NCBI GenBank assembly: GCA_034437455.1
Contig: DAOTUB010000371.1
Coordinates: 9,051 to 73,050 of the forward strand
Origin: DAOTUB01 sp034437455
Lineage (GTDB): Bacteria; Chloroflexota; Anaerolineae; B4-G1
Direction: 5' to 3'
Length of the DNA: 64,000 bases
The notes under the pieces were generated by a model. That model did not search any database, had not been told where the DNA came from, and saw only the letters and a list, made by a program, of their open reading frames with translations. This document shows positions 19,837 through 28,651 of this stretch, piece after piece. Both the position numbers and the translations under genes were made by a program. The stretch's first letter is position 1, and each line of letters begins with the position of its first letter.

Positions 19837-22800
19837 CTATTCCTCCCCCTGTAGCAGCACAGTTCTGTAGGGGTCTGCGCCCTCGGGCGCAGGTTCCTCT
19901 CCAACGGTCTCGCCGGCGTCGCCTGGAGAAACCTTCATCTCAATCGCCGCCGATTCTGCGCCCAGCACGCGGCCCAACTCTCGCACGGTGGTTCTGAGGA
20001 TCGTATCCGGATCCAGGGAGGCTCGCACCTGTCCCGAGATCTCGCCGACCAACCGCTCGCGGGCGGCGCGGCGTTGCGCCTCATCCAGGAGCCGCAGGTT
20101 CTCGGCTGCCAGCGCCATGCGCTCGGCAATCGCCTCGACGAAAGTGATCTCGTCGTTCGTCCATTGGCGCGCGCCGTCATCGTCGTGGATACCCAAGGCG
20201 CCAATGATGGCGCCTCGGAGCATGATGGGCGTAACCAAGGCAGAACGGTCTTGTCCATCACCGGTCAACACGATCGCGCCTTGTTGCTCCGTCGCCTGCT
20301 GGATCTCGGGCAGAACCCCATCTCCCAAAGGCGCGGCGCCTGGGTGTTCGGTCTCGTAGCTGGTTGCTCTGGCGGTTTGCAGGTACTCTGTCCACGCCTG
20401 TTCCAGGTAGCGGCGATGGGTGTCCTCTACCTCCTTCAGCGCCACCTGGATCTGTTCGAACAGGCGACGGTTCTCAATCGCCGCAGATAGAAGGGAAGCC
20501 GTCTGAAGCAACAGGTTTCCGTCTCGTTGTGTGAAGGCGCCCGGACGATCGCTGGCTACATTCAACGTACCGATCACCTGCCCACCCGCAAACAAGGGGG
20601 CGCTGACCGTGGAACGGATGCCCTGTTGAGCCAGGTCAATGAGATCGACAAAGTCGCTGGCCAGGGTATCGGGATTGATGAGCAAGCGATTCTCCCGCGC
20701 CACCACCCCAATCGCCGTCCCTTCGACCGGTAGTTGCGCGCCCACCGGAAAGGCGCCGTCTTTGCCCCGCAGCGCCAGAACCCGAAAACTATCCCCTTCG
20801 TCGGTGAGCAAAGCCACGCTGGCCCGCGAGGCGCCAAAGACCTTGCCGGTCGTCACGGAGGCGATGGTAAAGATTTCGTCGAGGCTCGTCGCCTGCCCCA
20901 ACTGCTCGCTCATCTCATTCAGCAGGGTCAAACGGCGCGCCTGATCCTCAGTTTCGTTCAGCACAGTTTGAGTCCGCTCGAACAAGCGGGCATTTTCGAC
21001 GGCGTTGGCCAATTGATTGGCCATGGACTGAAACACCGCGATGTTCTCCTCATCGAAAGCAGCCTCGTGGGCCGATTGGATGGTCAGCGCGCCGATGGTC
21101 TTGCCGCGACTGACGAGCGGGAGCGCCAACTCGGTGCGCGTCCGTGGCAGCAGCGGGTTCTCGAAACGCACGGCTTCCTCGCCCACGTCCAGCGCAATAC
21201 GGGCCTCGCCCGTAGCCACGCACTGGCCGATCATCGAATCACCGCCCACTTTCAGCCTGTGGCCCTGCTCGACCATCTGTCGCCCGGCCTCGCCCGTGCC
21301 CGCCTGCAACACCGCCCACGTCCCGCTCTCGTCCACCAGGAACAACCCGGCATAGTAGAGATCGAACCGCTCGCGGGCCAAGTCTACCACTTGCAGGATC
21401 AAGACGTCTGGGTCGAGAATACTGCTGGCCGCGCGCGAAACCTCGGCGGCGGTCTGAAATTGGAGCGAGCGGCTCTCTACCTGCTGGACGAGCATCGCTC
21501 CATGCAGCGCGCTGCCGATCTGCTCTCGCAGCGCCACGTACGTCGCCCGGTCTGCCGGACCCGGCTCGAACAAAACAAAGCCTATCTGCTTCTCTCGAAA
21601 GTAAAGCGGCTCGACCCGAAACTCGTATCGCCTGTCCCGAGGCAACAGATCATTGGGGAGCAATTGACGAGCAGGGAAATAACGCTGCTCTTCCAGCTTC
21701 ACACGCTCTCGTTCGTCGTAGGCCAGGATCAGCCGCGCCCACTCGGTTGGCGACCGCGGATCCTGGTACAAAGAGAGGTAACAACTTGAAATCCCCAATT
21801 TTGGCAGTTCCTGGGCCAGCGCATCGGTCAGGTTTTCCATATCGTACGCGGTGATCAGCGCCTGGCCGATCCGACGCAGCACTTGAGCCTGTTGCATCGC
21901 CTGGTTTCGCCGTTGTACCTCCACCCGCCGCGCCGTCTCGCCGATCAGAACCTGGGCCTGTTGCCAGAGATCCTCCGCCCGGGATATGTCCCGATTATCA
22001 ACCAGATAAGGCAATGTGTGTCGGCGCAGTGCAGACACCACACCCTGCCAGGCGATCACGGCGTCTCCTGTCGCTGTGACCTGGCGCAATATCTCGTTTA
22101 GCGTGGAAGCAAAAGTCCCTGATGGCGCTGAACCGCTCAACTCGGTTGCAAAGGCGTTCAGCAGTTTCTCGGCCCACGTAGGGTCCGGTTTCGTGATGGG
22201 GTCCTGCAACGGTTGCATCATCGCCGCGAGGATCTCATCCCGATGCGCAGAAGGGGGCGATTCCGCTCTCTCAACCACATCGGCCACAGTTCCAACAGCG
22301 GCCCGCGCCACCGTAGTAGAGGGACAGCCGCACGACTGACGCACGACGAGGTTCGATGACAGGCGCACCTGCTCTGGTACCCGCTCACCCGCCAACAGGG
22401 CGAGCACCATCTCGACCGCCCGCTCGCCCGCCTCAAACCATTGAGCGTATACCGACGTCAAAGGGGGTGTATAATCCGCCCCCTCATTGTCGAACCCCAC
22501 GACGGCCACATCCTCCGGAATCCGCATACCTCGCGCCTGCAAGCTCTCTATCGCCGCCATAGCCGCCTCATCCGTGACCGCCACCAGAGCGTCAAAATCG
22601 ACCTGGCGTTCGTCGAGCAACTGGCTTATCGCTGCCTCGCCTGCAGGGCCGCCGAAACCGCCCACCACGACGAGTTCGCTATCAAAGATAAGGCCATGTC
22701 TGGACAAAGCGTCGACGTACGCGCGATACCGTTCCTCCGCCTCTGGGTTTCCCTCGGGTCCTCGAATGCAGGCGATGCGGCGGCAGTCGTGCGCTTCGAT

Positions 22801-23205
22801 GAGGTGAACCACCGCCTCATATGTGCCCTGATAGTTGTCTACCAGCACACTGGGGATGCCCTCCACCAACCCGATGCTGACGACAGGCAAAGGATGATAT
22901 TGTTCACAAAAGGTCTTGATCCCGGCAGCGTCCATGTAATGCCCAATATAATCGCTCCAGATCACCAGTCCATCCACATTTTCCGCGCCCGCCAGGTCGG
23001 CGAGGACGTTAGCCTGAGCGTCAAACCCGTGGGGCGAGCGCAGTTCGCCGCACGAAAATCCGATCAAGTTCGCGTCGTGGTTGCGGGCCACAGCCGCCGC
23101 CCGATTCCAAAACATGCCCATCAAGCCCAACAAGCCAATGGTCGGACGTTTGTTGGGCGACCTTGGATGCATCCGCTGGCCTTCTCCCGCGTGCTTATCT
23201 TCCAT
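19837..23205 (-). CDS. LacI-type periplasmic-binding-like/GAF fusion sensor
   Basis: Protein of about 1122 residues. Residues 15-305 resemble the effector-binding core of LacI/GalR regulators (IGLLG..., VVSIG, VLVDNYQGTYEAV, DVAVVGFDNE), but there is no helix-turn-helix before it and no signal peptide, so a cytoplasmic sugar or nucleoside sensor is likely. A helical linker leads to a divergent GAF (440-580), two GAFs (590-745, 755-910), a half-GAF and the shared tail, followed by about 35 extra residues. No output domain is present. The frame extends upstream to 23304, but that part overlaps the previous gene. GAGGAG 9 bases before ATG 23205 is the best-placed ribosome site; ATG 23211 and 23214 are possible. 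The gene overlaps its neighbour by 11 bases. Confidence 0.84.
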   Translation of the reverse strand: MEDKHAGEGQRMHPRSPNKRPTIGLLGLMGMFWNRAAAVARNHDANLIGFSCGELRSPHGFDAQANVLADLAGAENVDGLVIWSDYIGHYMDAAGIKTFCEQYHPLPVVSIGLVEGIPSVLVDNYQGTYEAVVHLIEAHDCRRIACIRGPEGNPEAEERYRAYVDALSRHGLIFDSELVVVGGFGGPAGEAAISQLLDERQVDFDALVAVTDEAAMAAIESLQARGMRIPEDVAVVGFDNEGADYTPPLTSVYAQWFEAGERAVEMVLALLAGERVPEQVRLSSNLVVRQSCGCPSTTVARAAVGTVADVVERAESPPSAHRDEILAAMMQPLQDPITKPDPTWAEKLLNAFATELSGSAPSGTFASTLNEILRQVTATGDAVIAWQGVVSALRRHTLPYLVDNRDISRAEDLWQQAQVLIGETARRVEVQRRNQAMQQAQVLRRIGQALITAYDMENLTDALAQELPKLGISSCYLSLYQDPRSPTEWARLILAYDERERVKLEEQRYFPARQLLPNDLLPRDRRYEFRVEPLYFREKQIGFVLFEPGPADRATYVALREQIGSALHGAMLVQQVESRSLQFQTAAEVSRAASSILDPDVLILQVVDLARERFDLYYAGLFLVDESGTWAVLQAGTGEAGRQMVEQGHRLKVGGDSMIGQCVATGEARIALDVGEEAVRFENPLLPRTRTELALPLVSRGKTIGALTIQSAHEAAFDEENIAVFQSMANQLANAVENARLFERTQTVLNETEDQARRLTLLNEMSEQLGQATSLDEIFTIASVTTGKVFGASRASVALLTDEGDSFRVLALRGKDGAFPVGAQLPVEGTAIGVVARENRLLINPDTLASDFVDLIDLAQQGIRSTVSAPLFAGGQVIGTLNVASDRPGAFTQRDGNLLLQTASLLSAAIENRRLFEQIQVALKEVEDTHRRYLEQAWTEYLQTARATSYETEHPGAAPLGDGVLPEIQQATEQQGAIVLTGDGQDRSALVTPIMLRGAIIGALGIHDDDGARQWTNDEITFVEAIAERMALAAENLRLLDEAQRRAARERLVGEISGQVRASLDPDTILRTTVRELGRVLGAESAAIEMKVSPGDAGETVGEEPAPEGADPYRTVLLQGEE

Positions 23206-25057
23206 TCCCATCATCTCCTCTACCCGCTCGCCCGTCGCCCCCCGGTAAACGCAGAGAGGATTCGGCGCCCAGGCGCACGTAAACGCGCGAACCTCCCAGA
23301 GCACGGTTCAATTCCTCCGCCATGATGTGCATCAGAGCCTGCATATCCGTAGCTTGCTGCATCCGGTTTGCGATCTCGCCGATCAGTTGTTCCCGAACGG
23401 CGCGACGCTGGGTCTCGTCCATCAAGCGCAGGGTTTCGATGGTCAACGCGGTCTGCTCAGCAACGGTTTCCGCCAAGGAGATCTCTGCCGCCGCCCACGG
23501 CCGTTGACGGCGCGCCTCGTGCAGCGCGATCGTGCCTATGACCTGCCCCCGCAATTTCAGGGGAATCACCAATGCGGTCTGGGAGACCCTGTCCTGCGGT
23601 TTTAGAGAATGCAGGGGAGTGGTCTCGTCATCGTCGCCTGGCTCAAGCTCGAAACTGTCCACGCTCACCGTCTGGCCGCTCGCCATCGCCTGGCGACGGG
23701 CCTGGTGCAAGGGGCCGTCGCCACCGGGGGAAGTGTAGGCCCCCGCGGGGCTATGCCGGGAGTAATCAATTCGAGCCACCGGCTTTGTGTCCAGCAATTC
23801 TCTCCATTCCCGACGCAGGTAACGCTGGTGGGCAGCCTGCACTTCTTCCAGCGCGGTCTCCGTCTGACTGAAAAGCCGAGCGTTGTCAATCGCCAAGGCC
23901 ACTTGATCGGCCATCGTTTGCAGGAGAGCGATATCGGCTTCTTCAAAGGCCTCCTCTTGGGTGCTATGCACACTCAGCGCTCCCAGGACACGGCCGCGCG
24001 AGCGCAGTGGCAGCGCGATCTCGGATCGCGTGTTCGGCATGGACAGCGCGTCCAGCTGCACCGTGTTCTCTGCGATGTCCAGCGCGACGTGGGACTGCTG
24101 ATGAACGATGCACCAGCCCACTGCGGATGTCTCGGCCAGTTCCAGCTTATAGTCCATCTCCAGCAGTAGCCGGCCAGCTTCGCCGGTGGCGGCTTTCAAC
24201 TCGGCAAACGGGCGATCAGAGTCGGCGTCGCCGATGTCCGCATCAGCGTCATCGAGCAGGAACAGACCGACGTAATACACACCTAGCAAGCTGAATCCCT
24301 CCTGGATCCGGTTGACCGCCTCGGTGAACAAACGCTCTGGGTCCAGGATGGACGAACCCGCGTGGGCAATCTCGGCCGTCGTCCGCAACTGAGAGGCATG
24401 TCGGCGCAACTGCTCCGTCGTCTCCTCCAGTTCCTGGGTTCGCGTTTTTAATTGTTGATTGGCTGTGACCGCCCCTGCCAGCGCCTCCAGCCAACTCCGG
24501 TTGGATGACCATAATATCAGGACCAGAATAGCCACTATGAGGAAGAAAGAAGCTCCCTCACCGATCCACAAGTCCAATGCCTCAGGGTCTTCAGGTTCCA
24601 TCAACATAGGTGTGATCCATCTCTGACTAAAGACAATGGCGCAGAGAACATAAGTCAAGACACTGACAATCCCAGCCCAGATGCCGGGGCGGTGGCCTAG
24701 CAGAAGAAAAGTCAGGGCAGGAAATAGCAACAACCAAACCCGTCCACTGCCAGACAATCCACCGCGATAAAAGATAAATAGGCTCAAGAAATAGGTAATC
24801 AAGAGCGGGAACGCGGCCCCAATGCGATACTCCAAGTTGCGCCAGGCCCAGGGAATCAACGCCATCAGCCAACCAATGGCAAAAGGTGCTATCTGGGCCA
24901 ATTGCTCCAGCGCGCTCAGCCCCTTCGGCAGCGAGACATAGGTCAAGATCATCGCGATCAGGCCGCCGATCACCGCAATCAGCAACAGGCCATTCAGAAA
25001 TACGACGCGGCTGCGCTGGATTTCAGCGTTCCAATCCGGCATGGTTTTCGTGCTCAT
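23195..25057 (-). CDS. Multi-TM/GAF membrane sensor
   Basis: Protein of 620 residues. About six hydrophobic helices lie within residues 20-195, resembling the membrane regions (MASE-like) found at the front of some signalling proteins. A coiled coil (200-235), a GAF (240-400), a half-GAF (415-560) with an RREW...RIDYSRHSPAGAY linker, the shared tail ending YVRLG and a basic, disordered end follow. No kinase, cyclase or transcription domain is present. GGAG 7 bases before ATG 25057 is preferred to the GTG at 25063. The gene begins 21 bases after the upstream stop and its end overlaps the next start. The membrane part could sense a lipophilic signal or only anchor the protein. Confidence 0.86.
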   Translation of the reverse strand: MSTKTMPDWNAEIQRSRVVFLNGLLLIAVIGGLIAMILTYVSLPKGLSALEQLAQIAPFAIGWLMALIPWAWRNLEYRIGAAFPLLITYFLSLFIFYRGGLSGSGRVWLLLFPALTFLLLGHRPGIWAGIVSVLTYVLCAIVFSQRWITPMLMEPEDPEALDLWIGEGASFFLIVAILVLILWSSNRSWLEALAGAVTANQQLKTRTQELEETTEQLRRHASQLRTTAEIAHAGSSILDPERLFTEAVNRIQEGFSLLGVYYVGLFLLDDADADIGDADSDRPFAELKAATGEAGRLLLEMDYKLELAETSAVGWCIVHQQSHVALDIAENTVQLDALSMPNTRSEIALPLRSRGRVLGALSVHSTQEEAFEEADIALLQTMADQVALAIDNARLFSQTETALEEVQAAHQRYLRREWRELLDTKPVARIDYSRHSPAGAYTSPGGDGPLHQARRQAMASGQTVSVDSFELEPGDDDETTPLHSLKPQDRVSQTALVIPLKLRGQVIGTIALHEARRQRPWAAAEISLAETVAEQTALTIETLRLMDETQRRAVREQLIGEIANRMQQATDMQALMHIMAEELNRALGGSRVYVRLGAESSLRLPGGDGRAGRGDDGNGR

Positions 25058-25078
25058 CGACACTCTCCGATTTTCGCT

Positions 25079-27346
25079 TTATTCCTTCATCAGCGATCCG
25101 ACGTTCAATTCGATAGAAACGTGGGGCACTTCCAGTGCCTCCGCAAGCCCCTCTGCCGTCGTCTGCAAGGCCCGCTCTATATCGGTGGCTTGACGGGTGC
25201 GATCCACGATCTGGCGAGTCAACTGCTCCCATTCGGCGCGGCGCTGCGCCTCTTCCAACAATCGAGTGCGCTCCAGCGCCAGCGCCGCCTGATCGCTCAG
25301 AACTTCGTAGACGCGCAAGGCAGCGTCCGAGAAGGGGCCAGGAATCTCGCGCAGCACCACCACCTGTCCAATCACTCTCTCTCCCACGCGCAGAGGGATA
25401 TTGACCAGAGAGCGAACGTAGGTGGCCTCAAAAACCCGGCGCGCGCTCTGGGGCAGGCGCCCATCATGCTCGACATCGGTTACCGTCCAAAAGCTGCTGA
25501 CCAACTCGAAAGGAAAAGGACTTTCCGAGATCGGAAGCCGCCCCCCCGGCTGGAACTGGGGCAATCGTTCCTTTCGCCACACGCTCAAATACAAAAGCGC
25601 GTCCGGTTCTCCTGTCGGTAAATATTCAAACTGCACCACGAGACATCCATCCACCCCCGTCTCGGCCACCGAGTCCACAATCGCATCGGCTACCTCGTGA
25701 GTCGTCGTCGCTGTGGTCAAGCGGCGGCTGACGCGATAGATGGGGCTGGTCACCTCCAGCCGGGCCGCTTCCTGCGAGACCTGGCGGGCGTTATCGAGGG
25801 CCACGGCGATCTGGTCCGCCACACTTTGTAACACCCGCGCGTCTTCTCCGTCAAAAGCCGCCTCCTCGGTCGACTGAATATCCAAAACCCCCAACAGTCG
25901 CTCGCCGACGGCGATAGGGAGGGCCACCTCGGAGTGAGTGTAGGGAAGGAGCGGGTTGTCAAAGCTGACCGCATCCGCGCCCACATCCAGGGCGATGTGT
26001 GACCGGCGATGAAGGGCCGTCCGGCCAACCAGGCTGGACTCTCCCACTCGCAGGCGATGGCCTATAGCCACCATCTGCGCACCCGCTTCACCGGTCGCTT
26101 CGTTGAGCACGGCCCACTCCCCACTCTCATCTATCAAAAAGATACCGACTTGATAAAAACCAAAGCGATCGTGGAGCAACTTGACCGCCTTGCGCAACAG
26201 TGGCTCTACATCAAGGATGGAGGAGATGGCCCGTCCCACGTCGGCGCCGGCCTCCAATTGCGCCGCTCGCCGTCGAAGATCGTAATTTACCTTCTGGAGC
26301 GCGCGGGTCTGCCCCTCCAACATCGTTTTGTGAGCTTCTGCTTCCTGGAGCTGTTGGTGATTGCGAGCCAGGGAATCGGCGAGACGGGGCATTAGATAAA
26401 TCTGCAACGCCACCAAAAAAGCGCCTACGATAAAAAACACCGCGCCGATTCTCAACCAATCTATCAGATTGATCGGCTGAGGCGTCGGGAGGACGACAAG
26501 GCCGGCCGAAAAGACCCAGGCAAAAACAGCCAACGTCAAGACAGCGAGAATCAAAGCAATGATGCCACTCCGCCGACCGAGGAAAAGTACCGCCGCAAGA
26601 GGAAGCGCTAACAAAAAGAGCTGTCCGTTGCCGCTCTGCCCGGCGGTGGACAGCTCAAGGATTCCCAGCCCGTAGAGCAGGCTCAAGACAACGCCAACCT
26701 GGATATCATAGGCGACATTGAGCCAGAAGGTAACCAGGACCAAGATGGCATAGACCCCCACGTATATCGGAATCAACTCCACTCGACCGAGCGTATAGGC
26801 ATTGTAAGAACCAACCACGACCGCCAGGCCTCCAACGATGAGGACGACGCGAAGCACTTGTCGAATCAATTGTCGCCGCCAGGTCTGCAAATTCTCTGAG
26901 ATTGGAACCTTTTGGGGGACGGGCGTTACGGCTTCCCGCGCCGGGGGCTCGGGCTGGGGTAGCACAACCGCCGGCTCAGGCAGCGGTTCCTCTGCTGGCG
27001 GCGGCAAAGGCTCGGTCTCGATCCGCGGTTCAGGCAACGGCTCTTCCGCCGGAGGCTCGGCCCGGGGCAGCACGACCGTCGGCTCGGGCAATAACTCTTT
27101 TTCTGGAGACAAGGGCGGGATAGCCTCTGGCTCAGGTAGCAACTCTTCCGCCGATGGTGGAGCCAGGGGCCTGGTTTCTTCCTCCACTTCAGGCAACGGC
27201 TCCTCCACCGGAGGCTCGGGGGGGACAATGTCTGGTTCAGGCAGGGGTTCTTCCGGGGGCACAGGCGCTCTCTCGCCCTCCGGCGTCGGTGGCGCAAAGT
27301 CGGAGAACAACTCGTCCAGAGAATACCTCAGTTTATCTTCACTCAT
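25079..27346 (-). CDS. Pro-rich/multi-TM/GAF sensor with N-terminal SLDELFSDF peptide
   Basis: Protein of 755 residues. It opens with a short peptide (SLDELFSDFAPPTPE at residues 9-23) shared with the preceding small protein. A Pro/Glu-rich repeat region (about 30-150) built on EEPLPEP follows, then a helix starting ENLQTWRRQL, about six TM helices (165-325), a coiled coil, a GAF (375-535), a divergent GAF (545-710) and the shared tail in its most diverged form. No output domain. ATG 27346 was chosen over 27376 because it has GGGGAGCC upstream, the same leader as the small protein gene. It overlaps that gene's end by 8 bases. The long acidic linker would let the N-terminal peptide reach a partner away from the membrane, perhaps the ParA ATPase encoded two genes upstream (inference). 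Confidence 0.85.
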   Translation of the reverse strand: MSEDKLRYSLDELFSDFAPPTPEGERAPVPPEEPLPEPDIVPPEPPVEEPLPEVEEETRPLAPPSAEELLPEPEAIPPLSPEKELLPEPTVVLPRAEPPAEEPLPEPRIETEPLPPPAEEPLPEPAVVLPQPEPPAREAVTPVPQKVPISENLQTWRRQLIRQVLRVVLIVGGLAVVVGSYNAYTLGRVELIPIYVGVYAILVLVTFWLNVAYDIQVGVVLSLLYGLGILELSTAGQSGNGQLFLLALPLAAVLFLGRRSGIIALILAVLTLAVFAWVFSAGLVVLPTPQPINLIDWLRIGAVFFIVGAFLVALQIYLMPRLADSLARNHQQLQEAEAHKTMLEGQTRALQKVNYDLRRRAAQLEAGADVGRAISSILDVEPLLRKAVKLLHDRFGFYQVGIFLIDESGEWAVLNEATGEAGAQMVAIGHRLRVGESSLVGRTALHRRSHIALDVGADAVSFDNPLLPYTHSEVALPIAVGERLLGVLDIQSTEEAAFDGEDARVLQSVADQIAVALDNARQVSQEAARLEVTSPIYRVSRRLTTATTTHEVADAIVDSVAETGVDGCLVVQFEYLPTGEPDALLYLSVWRKERLPQFQPGGRLPISESPFPFELVSSFWTVTDVEHDGRLPQSARRVFEATYVRSLVNIPLRVGERVIGQVVVLREIPGPFSDAALRVYEVLSDQAALALERTRLLEEAQRRAEWEQLTRQIVDRTRQATDIERALQTTAEGLAEALEVPHVSIELNVGSLMKE
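26905..27260 (-). repeat. Pro/Glu-rich coding repeat
   Basis: The disordered linker of the TM/GAF sensor is made of imperfect repeats of EE(P/L)LPEP separated by Pro-rich spacers such as VVLPRAEPPA and VVLPQPEPPA, with at least six units. At DNA level the repeats recur as ggcaacggctcttccgccgg-like blocks. Length variation by slippage or recombination is likely. Confidence 0.7.
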
Positions 27347-27758
27347 GGCTCCCCTTCTCCTGCTCACGCCCGCCATTCACAAGTCGGCGTCTGCGGATTC
27401 CAATCGAACGTCTCGCAGAATCGGCACGCCCTTGTCCATCCATATTCTCCGAAGCGAGATCGCGCCACCCGGCGCGCCAGGTGCTGATGTTATCCTCCGG
27501 GGAAGAATCGTCCTCCTGGCTGACCACTTCACCCTCGTCGCCGTTTTCTCTCTGTTCAGATGGCGCTTCTTTTTCTGGTAGAGATTCAACCGCGTCGTGA
27601 CTTTGTTCGGGAGGCGTCGGCTCTTTTGGGGTATCCTCTCCTGTGCGGGCATCATCTCCAAAAGGCGCGTGCGACGGTTCAGCCTCGACCTCCGGCGTCG
27701 GCGGCGAAAAATCAGAAAATAACTCGTCCAGAGAGTGTTTCAACCGGTCTCTACTCAT
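27339..27758 (-). CDS. Small disordered protein sharing the SLDELFSDF peptide
   Basis: Protein of 139 residues, acidic and low in hydrophobics, so probably disordered. Its first 23 residues (LKHSLDELFSDFSPPTPE region) match the N-terminus of the next gene's TM/GAF sensor, and the bases before both start codons (GGGGAGCC then ATGAGT) also match. Around residue 92 it has NISTWRAGW, resembling NLQTWRRQL of that sensor, but the membrane and GAF parts are absent and the C-terminus is basic. It may be a shortened duplicate kept as an adaptor, or a decaying copy. Its ATG overlaps the ParA stop (ATGA), indicating translational coupling. In ParA systems the next gene often encodes the partner of the ATPase; here that is only an inference. 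Confidence 0.72.
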   Translation of the reverse strand: MSRDRLKHSLDELFSDFSPPTPEVEAEPSHAPFGDDARTGEDTPKEPTPPEQSHDAVESLPEKEAPSEQRENGDEGEVVSQEDDSSPEDNISTWRAGWRDLASENMDGQGRADSARRSIGIRRRRLVNGGREQEKGSHE

Positions 27759-28627
27759 TGGCTCCCCGCTTCTATATTCACTCCCGCGTGCTCCGGCATA
27801 GGGACGATAGGTATAACTTCCTGCTCCTGTTCACCCGCTTTCTGCACGGCAGCCCCATCATCAGGCGACAGGCCAGTCATCAGTTCCTGGGCCAGAGCGT
27901 GATATTGGAGGGCGGCTCGCGTCTTGGGCGCGTACTTGGTGATTGGCAGCGCAAAAGCCGGACTCTCTCGCAGCCGCGTATCTATCTGGATAATGGTCTG
28001 GAAAAGAGCAGTAGAAAAGTGATTCCGCAGATATTCCAGGATCATGGGATGGATTTTGTTACGCATGTCGAACATGGTCGCCAGCAGCCGATAGCTGAGT
28101 TGGGGATTCGTCTTGCGCCGTATCAGGCTCACCATCTCCAGCATCTGGCGGAGCGACTGCACAGAGTAATATTCGCACTGAACCGGGATTATGATCAAAT
28201 CGGCCACCGTCAGGGCGTTGATCGTCAGCGTCCCAAAGGTCGGGGGACAATCTATCAAGACGACGTCGTAGAGTTCGTGGCGCGTGTGATCGAGACTCGT
28301 CTTCAGCCGATACTCGTACCCGGGGCGGTTGTAAAGGATCTTGTTCAAGACGACGAGCTCGCGATTCGCCGGCGCCAGGTCCAGGCCATACACGCTGGTC
28401 TCGTGGCTGACGGCGACCAAAGAGCTTTGCCCCAGCAACGCATCGCCCACCGTGCGACGCAACGTCTCTGGTTCGATGCCCAGAGAAGAAGTCAAATGGG
28501 CCTGGGGATCCAGGTCTACCAACATCACCAACTGGCCCTGCTCCGCCAGACTGCCCCCCAGAGACAGGCAGGTGGTCGTCTTGGCCACACCGCCTTTACT
28601 GTTGGCTACTGCGATCACTCTGGTCAT
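27755..28627 (-). CDS. ParA/Soj-family ATPase
   Basis: Protein of 290 residues of the ParA/MinD ATPase family. It has a deviant Walker A (KGGVAKTTT at residues 11-19), the A' region (VDLDPQAHLTSS), Walker B (VVLIDCPP) and a typical C-terminal end near SPAFALPITKYAPKTRAA. About 40 extra C-terminal residues look flexible. The family forms ATP-dependent dimers on the nucleoid or membrane and positions DNA or protein cargo. No ParB or parS-like site is seen nearby. The gene lies between a histidine kinase and sensor genes, so its cargo may be the sensor assembly, as for ParA-like proteins that place chemoreceptor clusters (inference). GAGGGGG lies 4 bases before the ATG. It begins 24 bases after the kinase stop. 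Confidence 0.9.
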   Translation of the reverse strand: MTRVIAVANSKGGVAKTTTCLSLGGSLAEQGQLVMLVDLDPQAHLTSSLGIEPETLRRTVGDALLGQSSLVAVSHETSVYGLDLAPANRELVVLNKILYNRPGYEYRLKTSLDHTRHELYDVVLIDCPPTFGTLTINALTVADLIIIPVQCEYYSVQSLRQMLEMVSLIRRKTNPQLSYRLLATMFDMRNKIHPMILEYLRNHFSTALFQTIIQIDTRLRESPAFALPITKYAPKTRAALQYHALAQELMTGLSPDDGAAVQKAGEQEQEVIPIVPMPEHAGVNIEAGSQ

Positions 28628-28651
28628 CGTACCCCCTCGTCAATACGAATC

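Noticed and set aside
27755..28627. Plasmid or chromosome partition locus
   Set aside because: No ParB gene or repeated parS-like palindrome nearby; the setting is a sensor operon.
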